DNA from: Haemophilus aegyptius
GTDB lineage: Bacteria > Pseudomonadota > Gammaproteobacteria > Enterobacterales > Pasteurellaceae
Length of the DNA: 64,000 nucleotides
NCBI RefSeq assembly: GCF_900475885.1
Contig: NZ_LS483429.1
Span: forward strand, 1,674,001-1,738,000
Reading direction: 5' to 3'
Shown here one piece after another: positions 1 to 9,633 of the stretch. The position numbers were made by a program, and so were the translations under genes. Position 1 is the first letter of the stretch. Every line of letters starts with the position of its first letter. The notes under the pieces were generated by a model. That model had not been told where the DNA came from, searched no databases, and saw nothing but the letters and a program-made list of their open reading frames with translations.

Positions 1-63
1 CCTGATCAATTTTACACATTAAATATGCTAAAATAGGCATTATTCAAAACTATCAAAAAACCA

Positions 64-72
64 ACCGCACTT
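64..72 (-). other. DNA uptake signal overlapping the uvrB leader
   Basis: ACCGCACTT is the complement of the 9-base Haemophilus uptake signal core. It ends one base before the uvrB ATG, so uvrB has no clear purine-rich ribosome site. Similar cores occur about every 1.2-1.5 kb across most of the window. Confidence 0.85.
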
Positions 73-73
73 T

Positions 74-2113
74 ATGTCTGAAAAAATCAACACAAAACCA
101 TTCATTCTGCATTCCGACTTTCGTCCCTCTGGCGATCAGCCACAAGCTATCGAAAAATTGGCTGAAAATTTAACGGATGGTTTGGCGCATCAAACTTTAC
201 TCGGGGTAACAGGCTCGGGGAAAACCTTTACTATCGCCAATGTAATCGCTCAATTAAATCGCCCTGCAATGTTACTTGCACCGAATAAAACCCTTGCTGC
301 TCAACTTTATGCAGAAATGAAAGCTTTTTTTCCAGAAAATGCGGTGGAATATTTTGTGTCTTACTATGATTATTATCAGCCAGAAGCCTATGTGCCGAGC
401 AGTGATACATTTATTGAAAAAGATGCGTCTATTAATGATCAAATTGAACAAATGCGACTTTCTGCGACGAAATCTTTTTTAGAACGTCGAGATACCATCG
501 TGGTAGCTTCTGTTTCTGCAATTTATGGTTTGGGCGATCCTGATAGCTATTTACAAATGATGTTGCATTTACAACAAGGTGCCATTATCGATCAACGCCA
601 AATTTTAGCGAAGTTAGCGGAATTGCAATATACCCGAAATGATCAAGCATTTCAGCGTGGAACTTTCCGTGTTCGCGGAGAAATTATTGATATTTTCCCT
701 GCGGAATCTGATGATCGTGCGGTGCGTATTGAATTATTTGATGATGAAATCGAGCGTTTAAGTTTATTTGATCCGCTCACTGGTAGTAGTTTTGGTGCTG
801 TACCACGTTTTACGATCTATCCAAAAACTCACTATGTGACGCCAAGAGAACGTATTTTAGATGCGATAGAAAACATCAAAAAAGAACTGGTATCACGCCG
901 TGAGTACTTCATTAAAGAACATAAACTTTTAGAAGAACAACGTATCAGCCAGCGTACCCAATTTGATATTGAAATGATGAATGAATTGGGCTATTGCTCG
1001 GGCATTGAAAACTACTCTCGCTATTTGTCGGGCAGAAATGAAGGCGAGCCACCACCAACATTGTTTGATTATATGCCCTCTGATGCCATTTTAATTATTG
1101 ATGAATCTCATGTAACTGTGCCTCAAATTGGCGGGATGTATCGTGGCGACCGTTCACGTAAAGAAACCTTAGTCGAATATGGTTTCCGTTTGCCGTCCGC
1201 ATTGGATAATCGTCCGTTACGCTTTGAGGAATTTGAACGCTTAGCTCCGCAAACCATCTATGTTTCCGCAACACCAGGGGCCTATGAATTAGAGAAATCA
1301 GGCAGTGAAATCATCGATCAAGTGGTTCGCCCCACTGGTTTGCTTGATCCGCTTATTGAAATTCGTCCAGTGTCAATTCAAGTGGATGATTTACTTTCCG
1401 AAGCTCGCCAAAGAGCGGATAAAAATGAACGCGTTTTAGTGACGACGCTAACGAAGAAAATGGCTGAAGATTTAACGGATTATTTAGATGAACATGGAAT
1501 TCGTGTGCGTTATCTACATTCTGATATTGATACGGTGGAACGCGTCGAAATTATCCGTGATTTGCGTTTGGGTGAATTTGATGTATTGGTTGGAATTAAC
1601 TTATTGCGTGAAGGTTTAGATATTCCAGAAGTGTCTCTTGTGGCGATTTTAGATGCTGACAAAGAAGGATTTTTACGCTCCGAACGTTCTTTAATTCAAA
1701 CCATCGGCCGAGCTGCACGAAACTTAAATGGTAAAGCGATTTTATATGCGGATAGCATCACAAAATCCATGGAAAAAGCTATTACTGAAACCAATCGTCG
1801 TCGTGAAAAACAAACAAAATACAATGAAGAACATGGCATTGTGCCACAAGCATTGAATAAGAAAGTCGGTGAATTATTAGATATTGGGCAAGGTGCAAAC
1901 CAAAAAGCGAAAGCCAATAAACAACGTGGAAAAATGGCGGCAGAACCAACCGCACTTTATAATGCACCGAAAAATGCCAAAGAATATCAACAACAAATCA
2001 AAAAACTGGAACAACAAATGTATAAATTTGCGCAAGATTTGGAATTTGAAAAAGCCGCGGCTATTCGCGATCAATTACATCAATTACGTGAACAGTTTGT
2101 TTTTGATAACTAA
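74..2113 (+). CDS. uvrB: UvrABC system protein B
   Basis: UvrB is the damage-verifying helicase-like subunit of nucleotide excision repair. It is loaded by UvrA and recruits UvrC for incision. The 679-residue protein has Walker A GVTGSGKT at 44-51, the aromatic beta-hairpin ([12 protein letters not shown], about residues 98-109) that inserts between DNA strands, the DEAD-type motif IIDESH, the C-terminal helicase motifs [10 protein letters not shown] and QTIGRAARN, and a final UVR motif at about 637-672 that contacts UvrC. Length is normal for the family. The ATG follows an uptake signal directly. No LexA box was recognised upstream. A hairpin follows the stop codon. Confidence 0.98.
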   Translation: MSEKINTKPFILHSDFRPSGDQPQAIEKLAENLTDGLAHQTLLGVTGSGKTFTIANVIAQLNRPAMLLAPNKTLAAQLYAEMKAFFPENAVEYFVSYYDYYQPEAYVPSSDTFIEKDASINDQIEQMRLSATKSFLERRDTIVVASVSAIYGLGDPDSYLQMMLHLQQGAIIDQRQILAKLAELQYTRNDQAFQRGTFRVRGEIIDIFPAESDDRAVRIELFDDEIERLSLFDPLTGSSFGAVPRFTIYPKTHYVTPRERILDAIENIKKELVSRREYFIKEHKLLEEQRISQRTQFDIEMMNELGYCSGIENYSRYLSGRNEGEPPPTLFDYMPSDAILIIDESHVTVPQIGGMYRGDRSRKETLVEYGFRLPSALDNRPLRFEEFERLAPQTIYVSATPGAYELEKSGSEIIDQVVRPTGLLDPLIEIRPVSIQVDDLLSEARQRADKNERVLVTTLTKKMAEDLTDYLDEHGIRVRYLHSDIDTVERVEIIRDLRLGEFDVLVGINLLREGLDIPEVSLVAILDADKEGFLRSERSLIQTIGRAARNLNGKAILYADSITKSMEKAITETNRRREKQTKYNEEHGIVPQALNKKVGELLDIGQGANQKAKANKQRGKMAAEPTALYNAPKNAKEYQQQIKKLEQQMYKFAQDLEFEKAAAIRDQLHQLREQFVFDN

Positions 2114-2117
2114 AAGA

Positions 2118-2139
2118 AACGCCAGCTTAAGCTGGCGTT
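2118..2139. terminator. Bidirectional terminator between uvrB and the sulfatase-like gene
   Basis: A perfect palindrome AACGCCAGCTT/AAGCTGGCGTT lies between two convergent genes. T-rich sequence follows on the plus strand (ctgtctatttatttt), and the stem is preceded by taaaag on the other strand. It probably ends both transcripts. Confidence 0.8.
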
Positions 2140-2143
2140 CTGT

Positions 2144-4069
2144 CTATTTATTTTCACCTGAAGAATACAAGCGATTTTTATATAAATAACTACCTAATAA
2201 AGCGTGAGCCAATGCCTCTTTTTTCATTGCATCAGGCACCTCTTTTGGCGTTAAAGTTTCTGTTGATTTATCATAATGATAACCTTGCGCTGCTTTATTT
2301 GGCATTTGAATCACCACATCATTATTGCCTTTCATCATTGCTTGAGTTTGATCGTATTGCATAAAAGCTCGATCTGGGTTTACATCTTGCGTTAAATCAA
2401 AACCAATCATTGGATAATTGCCACTTACGCCTGCTAAAGAAAGTAATGTAGTTGGCATATCAATTTGGCTCACAAGACGGCTATCACGGCGTGGCGTAAT
2501 GCCATCACCAAGAATCAAGGCTGGAATATGGAAATGCTTAATCGGCACAAGACTTGCTCCGCCTACACGAGAATCGTGATCCGCAACAATTAAGAAAATC
2601 GTATCTTTCCAATAATTAGACTGTTTTGCCATTTTAAAGAAATGACCTAACGCATAATCCGCATATTTTGCTGCGTTATTACGAGTGGCTTTTGGTTGCT
2701 CATAAAGCTCAATCTTGCCATCTGGATATTCAAATGGATCGTGATTGCTTGAGCTAAATACTAAACTAAAAAACGGTTTACCTTCATTTTGTAATTTCGT
2801 GAAAGTTTCATTGGCTTTATCAAATAAATCCTCATCACTCACGCCCCAAGTACCAGTAAATGTTGGATTCTGATAGTCTTGTTGATCCCAAATATCTTTA
2901 AAGCCATTACCGTAGAAAAAGCTCGCCATATTGTCGAAATGCTTTTCACCACCATAAATAAAGGAAGTGTTATAGCCTTGTTTATGTAATAAATCCGCAA
3001 TAGTAAAGAAACCACTTTGGGCATTATTAAGTTTCACCACTGCACGAGCGGGTGTTGGCGTAAAACCTGCGGTTGTTGCTTCAATACCACGTACTGAACG
3101 CGTGCCTGTTGCATAAAGATTTTCAAATAACCACCCTTCTTTTGCGAGCTGATCCACATTTGGAGAAAGTGGTTTGCCACCGAGTGTTCCAATAAACTGA
3201 GCACCGAGACTTTCTTGTAGCAAAATCACGATATTTTTAGGTTTCCCCTGATAAGTTGCGACATTTTTCGTTAAAGTTGGGTATTTATCTGAAATGTAAT
3301 CGCTGTCTGGGCGACCCCGACTTGCTTTAACAATACGAAACATTTCATCTGCATCCATTTTTCCGTACATTTCTGAAGATTTTTCTTCATCTTTAAATTG
3401 CTGTGCCGCATAAATGACGGAATAGCCCGAATTAAGCACCAAAGAATTCACTAACGCATCAGAGGAAAATGCCACCATAGCAGGATTTATACCACGGTGT
3501 TGAAAACTTGAACGTGCCCCAAGGAAGCTCACGACAATCACAAGCAAAGCAATCACAGGGCGAAGTTTCCAACTCATTGAACGTAAATTTTTGACTGCCC
3601 AACCAGAAATTTTCCAATAAATCACGGCAGCTAAAATCGTGAAAACAAGGCTAAAAATTACCGCACTTAAATGCCCTTCAGCAAGCATTGAAAAAACTTC
3701 TTTCGGATAAATCAGATATTCGATAAATAAACGATTTGGTCGGTAATCATAGGTTTCAATAAAGGCAGGTGTGGCAATTTCCATAAAGATAATGAACACG
3801 CTACCAAAGGTTAGCCATAGGCGTAAAATTTTTACCCAAACTTTACTGCTATGGAACAATGTTGTGAGCAATGCTGGTACGCCAAATAAATAACAAAGTG
3901 CCACAACATCCATTCGTACGCCTTGCAAAAATAATTGCAACCAGCCATCTACGGCGGATACACGCTCTGATTGCCATACCGCAAGTCCCAAACGCGATAA
4001 AGAAAGTAGAATAAGATTAATCAACACGAATGTGAAGATGGGGAATAAAGGGAAATACGCTTTTTTCAT
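2144..4069 (-). CDS. LtaS-type sulfatase/phosphotransferase membrane protein
   Basis: An inner-membrane protein of the alkaline phosphatase/sulfatase superfamily, closest in layout to LtaS and MdoB-like phosphoglycerol transferases. About five N-terminal membrane segments (first about 220 residues) precede a periplasmic catalytic domain. That domain has NIVILLQESLGAQF (first metal acidic residue), TRSVRGIEATTAG (the likely catalytic Thr region) and IVADHDSRVGG (metal Asp-His). The substrate is unknown; transfer of a phospho-alcohol group to a surface glycan or lipid is inferred. I chose the ATG giving MKKAYFPLF (641 aa). An upstream ATG at 4099 would add ten residues; neither has a strong ribosome site. 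It corresponds to HI1246 of Rd as I recall. Confidence 0.85.
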   Translation of the reverse strand: MKKAYFPLFPIFTFVLINLILLSLSRLGLAVWQSERVSAVDGWLQLFLQGVRMDVVALCYLFGVPALLTTLFHSSKVWVKILRLWLTFGSVFIIFMEIATPAFIETYDYRPNRLFIEYLIYPKEVFSMLAEGHLSAVIFSLVFTILAAVIYWKISGWAVKNLRSMSWKLRPVIALLVIVVSFLGARSSFQHRGINPAMVAFSSDALVNSLVLNSGYSVIYAAQQFKDEEKSSEMYGKMDADEMFRIVKASRGRPDSDYISDKYPTLTKNVATYQGKPKNIVILLQESLGAQFIGTLGGKPLSPNVDQLAKEGWLFENLYATGTRSVRGIEATTAGFTPTPARAVVKLNNAQSGFFTIADLLHKQGYNTSFIYGGEKHFDNMASFFYGNGFKDIWDQQDYQNPTFTGTWGVSDEDLFDKANETFTKLQNEGKPFFSLVFSSSNHDPFEYPDGKIELYEQPKATRNNAAKYADYALGHFFKMAKQSNYWKDTIFLIVADHDSRVGGASLVPIKHFHIPALILGDGITPRRDSRLVSQIDMPTTLLSLAGVSGNYPMIGFDLTQDVNPDRAFMQYDQTQAMMKGNNDVVIQMPNKAAQGYHYDKSTETLTPKEVPDAMKKEALAHALLGSYLYKNRLYSSGENK

Positions 4070-4275
4070 TGTAAAAACCACTAACACAACGGCATCCAAG
4101 CCGTATTAAATTAAAGAAAGATAGGCAACTGTCTATCAGCTCCTTTTCGACAAAATAAAAGCCTTAAAGTGCGGTAAATTTTCACATAGTTTTACTTAAT
4201 CTCAAATGTAAACAATATGCCAAATTCTGCGTAGCGCAATTTTAGCTAATCACATTCAATAGAATGATAAAAATA

Positions 4276-4299
4276 AAGCCCCGAGAAAAATCGAGGCTT
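4276..4299 (-). terminator. maeB terminator
   Basis: Read on the minus strand, the stem AAGCCTCGA/TCGGGGCTT (one G-U pair) closes a TTTTTC loop and is followed by TATTTTTATC. It lies 40 bases past the maeB stop. The 4100-4338 interval also holds two uptake signals (about 4165 and 4322). Confidence 0.75.
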
Positions 4300-4338
4300 C
4301 ATTAAATAAACGACAGAAATTCACCGCACTTTTTTCGA

Positions 4339-6609
4339 TTACTCTTGTTGTGCTTTCACTGCTGCATAGGCAATCATATTGATAATACGACGAACAGATG
4401 CACCTGGATTAAGAATATGCGCAGATTTATTCATACCCATTAAGATCGGGCCAACAGTAATTGCCGTAGTAGTGCCGCGTAATAAGCTATAACTAATACG
4501 TGATGCACTCAAATCAGGGAACACTAATAAATTTGCGCTTCCTTTCAATGAACTATCAGGCATTAATTCTTTTCTGTGTGCTTCATTCATCGCTAAATCT
4601 CCACGCATTTCCCCATCAATCATTAAATGTGGATTGTGCTCTTTGACGATTTGTAATACTTCGCGCATTTTTGGTGCGCCTAATGAATCAGATGAACCAA
4701 AATTAGAATGAGAAAGCAATGCAACTGCAGGTTCAATACCAAAACGATGAATTTCTTCTGCTGCCATTAAGGTAATTTCAGCTAATTCTTCTGCTGTAGG
4801 ATTACTGTTTACGTGAGTATCTGTTAAGAATACGTTACCAGTCGGTAATACAAGACTATTTAAAGCAGCGGCAGTTTTCACGCCGTCTTTTAAGCCAATA
4901 ATATCTCGAATAGAGGCAAGGTGTTTTCCGTATGAACCAAATAAACCACATACTAAAGCGTCTGCATAACCTAAGCTAAGCAATGTAGAAGCTAATACGG
5001 TAGTGTTAGAACGCACGACACGTTTTGCGATTGCAGGTGTAATGCCTTTACGTTTAGTAAGTTCGTAATAGTGTTTCCAACATTCTTCATAGCGTGGATT
5101 ATCTTCGTTATCCACAATTTCAAAATCCACACCTGCAGTTAAACGTAAACCAAGTTTTTTAATTTTTTCTTCAATCACGCTGCGGCGACCAATTAAAATT
5201 GGATTTGCCAAGCCCATTGAAATCACTTCTTGGGTAGCGTGTAATGCTTTATTTTCTTCCCCTTCCGCTAAAATAACGCGTTGTTTTGCCGCTTTTGCTT
5301 GGCTGAAAATAGGGCGCATAAACAAGCTCGTTTTGTAAACAAACTGAGTTAGTTTTTCAACATAAGCATCCCAATTTTGAATTGGACGAGTTGCCACACC
5401 AGATTCCATTGCAGCTTTTGCTACCGCTGGTGCGATACGCACAATTAAGCGAGGATCAAATGGACGAGGAATCACATAATCCGCACCAAATGTCGCTCCT
5501 TCGCCACCGTAAGCCGAAGTTACCACTTCATTTTGTTCTTCTAATGCAAGGTCAGCAATGGCATAAACTGCCGCACGTTTCATTTCTTCATTAATAGTGG
5601 TTGCGCCCACATCTAATGCACCACGGAAAATAAATGGGAAACAAAGCACGTTATTTACTTGGTTTGGATAATCAGAACGGCCTGTACATACAATCGCATC
5701 AGGACGAACTGCTTTTGCTTCTGGCGGGGTAATTTCAGGATTTGGATTAGCTAAAGCAAGAATAATTGGATGCGCAGCCATACTTTTAACCATATCTTGT
5801 GTAAGCGCACCAGCCGCAGAACAACCTAAGAAAATATCTGCATTTGGAATCGCATCACCAAGTTTACGCCAGCCATTATCTTCAATTGCATACTCTTTTT
5901 TGGTTTGATCCATTTTGTCATCACGGCCTTTATATACCACGCCTTTCGAGTCACAAACCGTGATGTTTTCACGTTTCATACCTAAAGAAAGCAATAAGTT
6001 CAAACACGCAATAGATGCTGCACCCGCACCAGAAGCCACTAAGCGTACATCTTCAATTTTTTTACCTACAATACGAAGAGAATTGATGATCGCAGCAGCA
6101 CTGATGATCGCTGTTCCATGCTGGTCATCATGGAATACAGGAATATTCATTCGCTCACGCAATTTTTGTTCGATATAGAAGCATTCAGGTGCTTTAATAT
6201 CTTCAAGATTTACCCCACCGAAAGTTGGCTCTAACGAGGCAATAATATCCACAAGTTTATCGGGATCATGCTCATTCACTTCAATATCAAATACGTTGAT
6301 GCCCGCAAATTTTTTGAACAATACGCCCTTCCCTTCCATTACGGGTTTGCCGGCAAGCGCGCCAATATTGCCAAGCCCAAGTACCGCTGTACCATTGGAA
6401 ATCACCGCCACTAAATTGCCACGTGCTGTATATTTGTAAGAGGCGGCAGGATCTTTTTCAATTTCTAAACAAGGCTCTGCCACACCTGGTGAATAAGCTA
6501 AAGCAAGATCGCGTTGTGTTGCGAGTGATTTTGTTGGGGTAACTTCGATTTTTCCAGGAATTGGAAATTCGTGGAAATCTAAGGCTGCTTGACGTAATTG
6601 TTCGGTCAT
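4339..6609 (-). CDS. maeB: NADP-dependent malic enzyme (malic enzyme-phosphotransacetylase fusion)
   Basis: It oxidatively decarboxylates malate to pyruvate, producing NADPH. The 756-residue protein has an N-terminal malic enzyme domain (about 1-430): [19 protein letters not shown] and [12 protein letters not shown] are substrate and metal sites, and [16 protein letters not shown] is the Rossmann loop. The C-terminal third (about 430-756) is a phosphate acetyltransferase-like domain seen in MaeB proteins, usually regarded as regulatory. The gene stands alone between a convergent membrane-protein gene and a divergent DUF1919 gene. Length is typical of MaeB. The start MTEQLRQ has no rival nearby. 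Confidence 0.97.
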   Translation of the reverse strand: MTEQLRQAALDFHEFPIPGKIEVTPTKSLATQRDLALAYSPGVAEPCLEIEKDPAASYKYTARGNLVAVISNGTAVLGLGNIGALAGKPVMEGKGVLFKKFAGINVFDIEVNEHDPDKLVDIIASLEPTFGGVNLEDIKAPECFYIEQKLRERMNIPVFHDDQHGTAIISAAAIINSLRIVGKKIEDVRLVASGAGAASIACLNLLLSLGMKRENITVCDSKGVVYKGRDDKMDQTKKEYAIEDNGWRKLGDAIPNADIFLGCSAAGALTQDMVKSMAAHPIILALANPNPEITPPEAKAVRPDAIVCTGRSDYPNQVNNVLCFPFIFRGALDVGATTINEEMKRAAVYAIADLALEEQNEVVTSAYGGEGATFGADYVIPRPFDPRLIVRIAPAVAKAAMESGVATRPIQNWDAYVEKLTQFVYKTSLFMRPIFSQAKAAKQRVILAEGEENKALHATQEVISMGLANPILIGRRSVIEEKIKKLGLRLTAGVDFEIVDNEDNPRYEECWKHYYELTKRKGITPAIAKRVVRSNTTVLASTLLSLGYADALVCGLFGSYGKHLASIRDIIGLKDGVKTAAALNSLVLPTGNVFLTDTHVNSNPTAEELAEITLMAAEEIHRFGIEPAVALLSHSNFGSSDSLGAPKMREVLQIVKEHNPHLMIDGEMRGDLAMNEAHRKELMPDSSLKGSANLLVFPDLSASRISYSLLRGTTTAITVGPILMGMNKSAHILNPGASVRRIINMIAYAAVKAQQE

Positions 6610-6806
6610 AATAAGTGCTCCATTTTCTTGAAACAGGATTGAAATACTGCGTCGATTATATCTGTTTTTTATTCAAAAAATTGTGACGAACTGCAAACTT
6701 TTACAACTTTATAACAAAATTTTTTTGATGCGAGGCATTAGCTAGACTTTTCATTTTTCAGCAAAAAAGGTAGGATTTTCGCAACAAAAGCATAAAGGAT
6801 GAGAAA

Positions 6807-7427
6807 ATGAATCCATTTCAAAAAATCAAAAGTGCGGTGAATAAATGCCAAAGATTTTTCATTAATCGCACTCTGCAACGTAAACTAACAAATCAAGGTA
6901 TGACTGTCATTTCTGCCAATTGTATGGGTGCTTTTATCTTACATGATTTGCACCAGCCGTTTAATTCCCCTTTTGTGAATCTCTATCTCTCGCCACAGGA
7001 TTTTTTGCGTTATTTACAAAATATGGATTTCTACCGTACTCAACCTCTCACATTCGTACAAACAGAAAAAAGTTATCCAGTGGGAAAACTTGCTGATCTT
7101 GAAATTCATTTTATGCATTATCACAGTGAGCAAGAAGCCAATGAAAAATGGCAACTTCGCACGTCACGAATGAATTTCGATAATCTTTTTATTATGATGA
7201 CAGATCGAGACGGCGTGACCGAAAAAGACATTCAACTTTTTGATCAACTCCCTTTCAAAAATAAAGTGATTTTTACTCACAAGCCCTATCCAGCTTTTAA
7301 ATCGGCTTATTATATAAAAGGCTTCGAGAAGCAAAATCAGGTGGGCGATATTTTTGAATTTTCTGGCTGGAATGGGAAAAAATATTACGATCAATTCGAT
7401 TACGTGAAGTGGTTTAACCACGCTTAA
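6807..7427 (+). CDS. DUF1919 family protein
   Basis: A 206-residue soluble protein with the DUF1919 pattern: an N-terminal ISANCMGAFILHDL segment, LYLSPQDFLRYL, PVGKLADLEIHFMHY, and a central NLFIMMTDRDG. Members are often found near capsule or polysaccharide genes and are sometimes called exopolysaccharide biosynthesis proteins, but the activity is not established. Here it is a single gene preceded by AAAGGATGAG, a good ribosome site. An uptake signal lies inside the coding region near 6831. Its terminator, 3' of the stop, has been split by an insertion sequence. Confidence 0.8.
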   Translation: MNPFQKIKSAVNKCQRFFINRTLQRKLTNQGMTVISANCMGAFILHDLHQPFNSPFVNLYLSPQDFLRYLQNMDFYRTQPLTFVQTEKSYPVGKLADLEIHFMHYHSEQEANEKWQLRTSRMNFDNLFIMMTDRDGVTEKDIQLFDQLPFKNKVIFTHKPYPAFKSAYYIKGFEKQNQVGDIFEFSGWNGKKYYDQFDYVKWFNHA

Positions 7428-7432
7428 TAGAT

Positions 7433-7441
7433 AAAGGCTGC
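7433..7441 (+). terminator. Left half of an IS-split terminator
   Basis: AAAGGCTGC is the 5' arm of a hairpin whose 3' arm GCAGCCTTT followed by TTT lies at 8861-8869, beyond the IS. Without the IS and one copy of the ATT duplication, the arms close a three-base ATT loop followed by a T tract. This would be the terminator of the DUF1919 gene. Confidence 0.8.
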
Positions 7442-7472
7442 ATTTGATCTGACCCCAAAAAGTTAGACTGAT

Positions 7473-8240
7473 TTAGTTCAAGGACTGAGTTCTGTAATTC
7501 ACAGGGCTGAGTCCTTTTAGTTTCCCCTGAATGCGCTCATGGTTGTAATAATGAATATATTCATGGATCGTTTTTTCCAGTTGTTCGAACGTCTCAAATC
7601 GTTTGCCGTAATAACATTCCGTTTTTAATCGCCCAAAGAAGCTTTCCATCGCACTATTATCTAAACAATTCCCCTTCCTTGACATACTTTGTTGAATGCC
7701 ATTCTCCCTGAGTATGTTTTGATAACCTATCATCTGATACTGCCAACCTTGGTCGGAATGTAAAATCGGTTTTGCGCCTTCAAGCCTTGCTACAGCTTGT
7801 TTCATCATTCGGGTAATTTGCTCAAAGTTCGGGCTTCGCGCTAAATCATAAGCAATAATTTCATTGTTAAATAAATCCTTAATTGGGGATAAATAGAGCT
7901 TGCCTTCAGCGCACTTAAATTCGGTAATGTCGGTTGCCCATTTTTCATTAGGCTGTGTTGCCGTAAAATCGCGTTGTAACAGATTATCCGCAATATGCCC
8001 GACTTCACCTTGATAAGAACGATATTTTTGTGTCTTGCATTTTCCCTTAAGCCCCAACCATTGCATAATACGTTGCACTTTTTTATGGTTAATTTTAATG
8101 GTTTCTCTTAGCTTAAACGTCACTCGGCGATAACCGTAGTTTCCGTGATTATCATGATAAATAGTGGCGATTTCTTGTGAGAGTGCTACATTTTTATCGT
8201 TTTTCGTCTTCAAGTGATAGAAGAAAACACTGCGTGCCAA
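7473..8240 (-). CDS. IS3-family transposase OrfB (DDE domain)
   Basis: This is the catalytic part of the transposase. It contains the HTH_21 segment (YGYRRVTFKLRETIKINHKKVQRIM), the rve integrase core with WATDITEFK (first Asp), ILHSDQGWQYQ (second Asp) and DNSAMESFFGRLKTE (Glu), and the C-terminal YYNHERIQGKLKGLSPVNYR typical of IS150 and IS3. The open frame extends upstream of the ATG (KAAIVKALRIHFPLPILLDLIGL...), so the full protein is probably an OrfAB fusion made by -1 frameshifting at the A-rich end of orfA. Confidence 0.93.
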   Translation of the reverse strand: MARSVFFYHLKTKNDKNVALSQEIATIYHDNHGNYGYRRVTFKLRETIKINHKKVQRIMQWLGLKGKCKTQKYRSYQGEVGHIADNLLQRDFTATQPNEKWATDITEFKCAEGKLYLSPIKDLFNNEIIAYDLARSPNFEQITRMMKQAVARLEGAKPILHSDQGWQYQMIGYQNILRENGIQQSMSRKGNCLDNSAMESFFGRLKTECYYGKRFETFEQLEKTIHEYIHYYNHERIQGKLKGLSPVNYRTQSLN

Positions 8241-8290
8241 GCCGATTAAATCTAATAAAATGGGCAGCGGAAAATGAATGCGTAATGCCT

Positions 8291-8800
8291 TTACGATAGC
8301 GGCTTTTTCTGCATTTTTTGTTGGTTGAGCTCTTGCAACTTTTTTAGGATTGCGTTCTCCGCACGTAGTCGGAGATTTTCCAATTCTAGTTCTTCCTCTC
8401 GTGTTTTCGGTTTAGGCGGCATTTTAGGGTATTGGAGTTTCATGGTTGGGCGACCTTTAGGTTTGGGGATTAAGCCGTTTATACCTTGTTTTTCAAAGGC
8501 TTTCAACCATTGGCTAACAACACCTGCATTGGCAATACCAAAATGTAAGCAAGCGGCTTCTGCAGAAAATTTCCCATTTTTAACCGCTTGTATCACGTTA
8601 AGTTTAAATTCAGGTGAGTAATTTCGCTTCTTACCCAGCACCGCTAGCCCATTGATTCCACTATGATTAAATTGGTTAATCCAACGTTCTAATGTTGTTT
8701 CGGCAAGTTGAAAATGCCTGCGGGTAAGTGAACTATTTTTACCATTTTGAAGATAAAATTCGATGACTTGTTGCTTGAAAAGAAAATTGTATTTGGTCAT
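8291..8800 (-). CDS. IS3-family transposase OrfA (helix-turn-helix)
   Basis: A 169-residue DNA-binding subunit. Two helix-turn-helix repeats (about 10-55 and 65-110: LTRRHFQLAETTLERWINQF and SAEAACLHFGIANAGVVSQWL) match InsJ of IS150. A basic linker and a leucine-zipper-like coiled coil (TREEELELENLRLRAENAILKKL) follow. The last codons contain CAGAAAAAGCC, a run suitable for -1 slippage into orfB. The start codon follows the right inverted repeat closely. Confidence 0.93.
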   Translation of the reverse strand: MTKYNFLFKQQVIEFYLQNGKNSSLTRRHFQLAETTLERWINQFNHSGINGLAVLGKKRNYSPEFKLNVIQAVKNGKFSAEAACLHFGIANAGVVSQWLKAFEKQGINGLIPKPKGRPTMKLQYPKMPPKPKTREEELELENLRLRAENAILKKLQELNQQKMQKKPLS

Positions 8801-8860
8801 AAAAAATCTACACCTTAGTGAGTTGGTTGTTTAGTCCAACTTTTGGGGTGCAGATCAATT

Positions 8861-8869
8861 GCAGCCTTT
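8861..8869 (+). terminator. Right half of the IS-split terminator
   Basis: GCAGCCTTT followed by TTTGTTT complements AAAGGCTGC at 7433-7441. The two arms are now 1419 bases apart. Confidence 0.8.
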
Positions 8870-8933
8870 TTTGTTTCGTTCTAAAAGCAAAAACCTGTAA
8901 AATGCCTAGCGAATTTTAATAAGAGAAAACATA

Positions 8934-9632
8934 ATGAGATTAGATAAATTTATTGCTGAAAATACGGGATTAACTCGTTCTCAAGCAACAAAAGCGATCC
9001 GCCAAAGTGCGGTAAAAATTAATGGTGAAATTGTCAAAAGTGGTGCGGTTCAAATTTCACAAGAAGATAAAATCTATTTTGAAGATGAATTATTAACTTG
9101 GGTAGAAGAAGGCCAGTATTTTATGTTGCATAAACCACAAGGCTGTGTTTGTTCTAATGATGACGGCGACTATCCAACAATTTATCAATTTTTTGATTAC
9201 CCTTTAGCTGGAAAATTACATAGCGCGGGTCGCTTAGATGTGGATACGACAGGTCTCGTATTGCTTACCGATGATGGACAATGGTCACATCGCATCACTT
9301 CCCCAAAGCATCATTGTGAAAAAACCTATTTGGTGACATTAGCTGATCCCGTAGAAGAAAATTATGCAGCGGCTTGTTCGGAAGGTATTTTATTACGCGG
9401 AGAAAAAGAGCCCACTAAACCAGCAAAATTAGAAATTTTAGATGACTACAATGTAAATCTGACCATTTCTGAAGGTCGCTATCATCAAGTAAAACGTATG
9501 TTTGCCGCACTTGGGAATAAAGTCGTTGGATTACATCGCTGGAAAATTGGTGATGTAGTGTTGGATGAATCCTTAGAAGAAGGCGAATACCGCCCATTAA
9601 CTCAAAGTGAAATTGAAAAGTTAGTAAAATAA
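8934..9632 (+). CDS. rsuA: 16S rRNA pseudouridine(516) synthase
   Basis: RsuA converts uridine 516 of 16S rRNA to pseudouridine. The 232-residue protein has an N-terminal S4 RNA-binding domain (MRLDKFIAENTGLTRSQATKAI) and the catalytic fold with HSAGRLDVDTTGLVLLTDDG, where the Asp in GRLDVDT is the nucleophile, plus the late EGRYHQVKRMF motif. Length fits RsuA rather than RluB/E/F. It stops one base before bcr begins, so the two are probably co-transcribed, as in E. coli. An uptake signal lies inside the gene near 9005. Confidence 0.95.
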   Translation: MRLDKFIAENTGLTRSQATKAIRQSAVKINGEIVKSGAVQISQEDKIYFEDELLTWVEEGQYFMLHKPQGCVCSNDDGDYPTIYQFFDYPLAGKLHSAGRLDVDTTGLVLLTDDGQWSHRITSPKHHCEKTYLVTLADPVEENYAAACSEGILLRGEKEPTKPAKLEILDDYNVNLTISEGRYHQVKRMFAALGNKVVGLHRWKIGDVVLDESLEEGEYRPLTQSEIEKLVK

Positions 9633-9633
9633 T

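Larger units (their letters stand above)
7445..8857 (-). mobile_element. Complete IS3-family (IS150-group) insertion sequence, 1413 bp
   Basis: The element is bounded by imperfect inverted repeats that both begin TGATCTG and share CCCCAAAA-GTT-GACT (left 7445-7469, right 8833-8857). It is flanked by a 3-bp direct repeat ATT (7442-7444 and 8858-8860). It encodes two minus-strand frames typical of IS3: OrfA with two helix-turn-helix regions, and OrfB with the DDE integrase core. Both frames look intact. A decayed second copy lies at 41583-41832. Confidence 0.92.

Noticed and set aside
1884-2189. Plus-strand frame of 101 codons at the end of uvrB
   Set aside because: It lies almost wholly inside uvrB in another frame, is very Lys/Asn-rich, and crosses the terminator.
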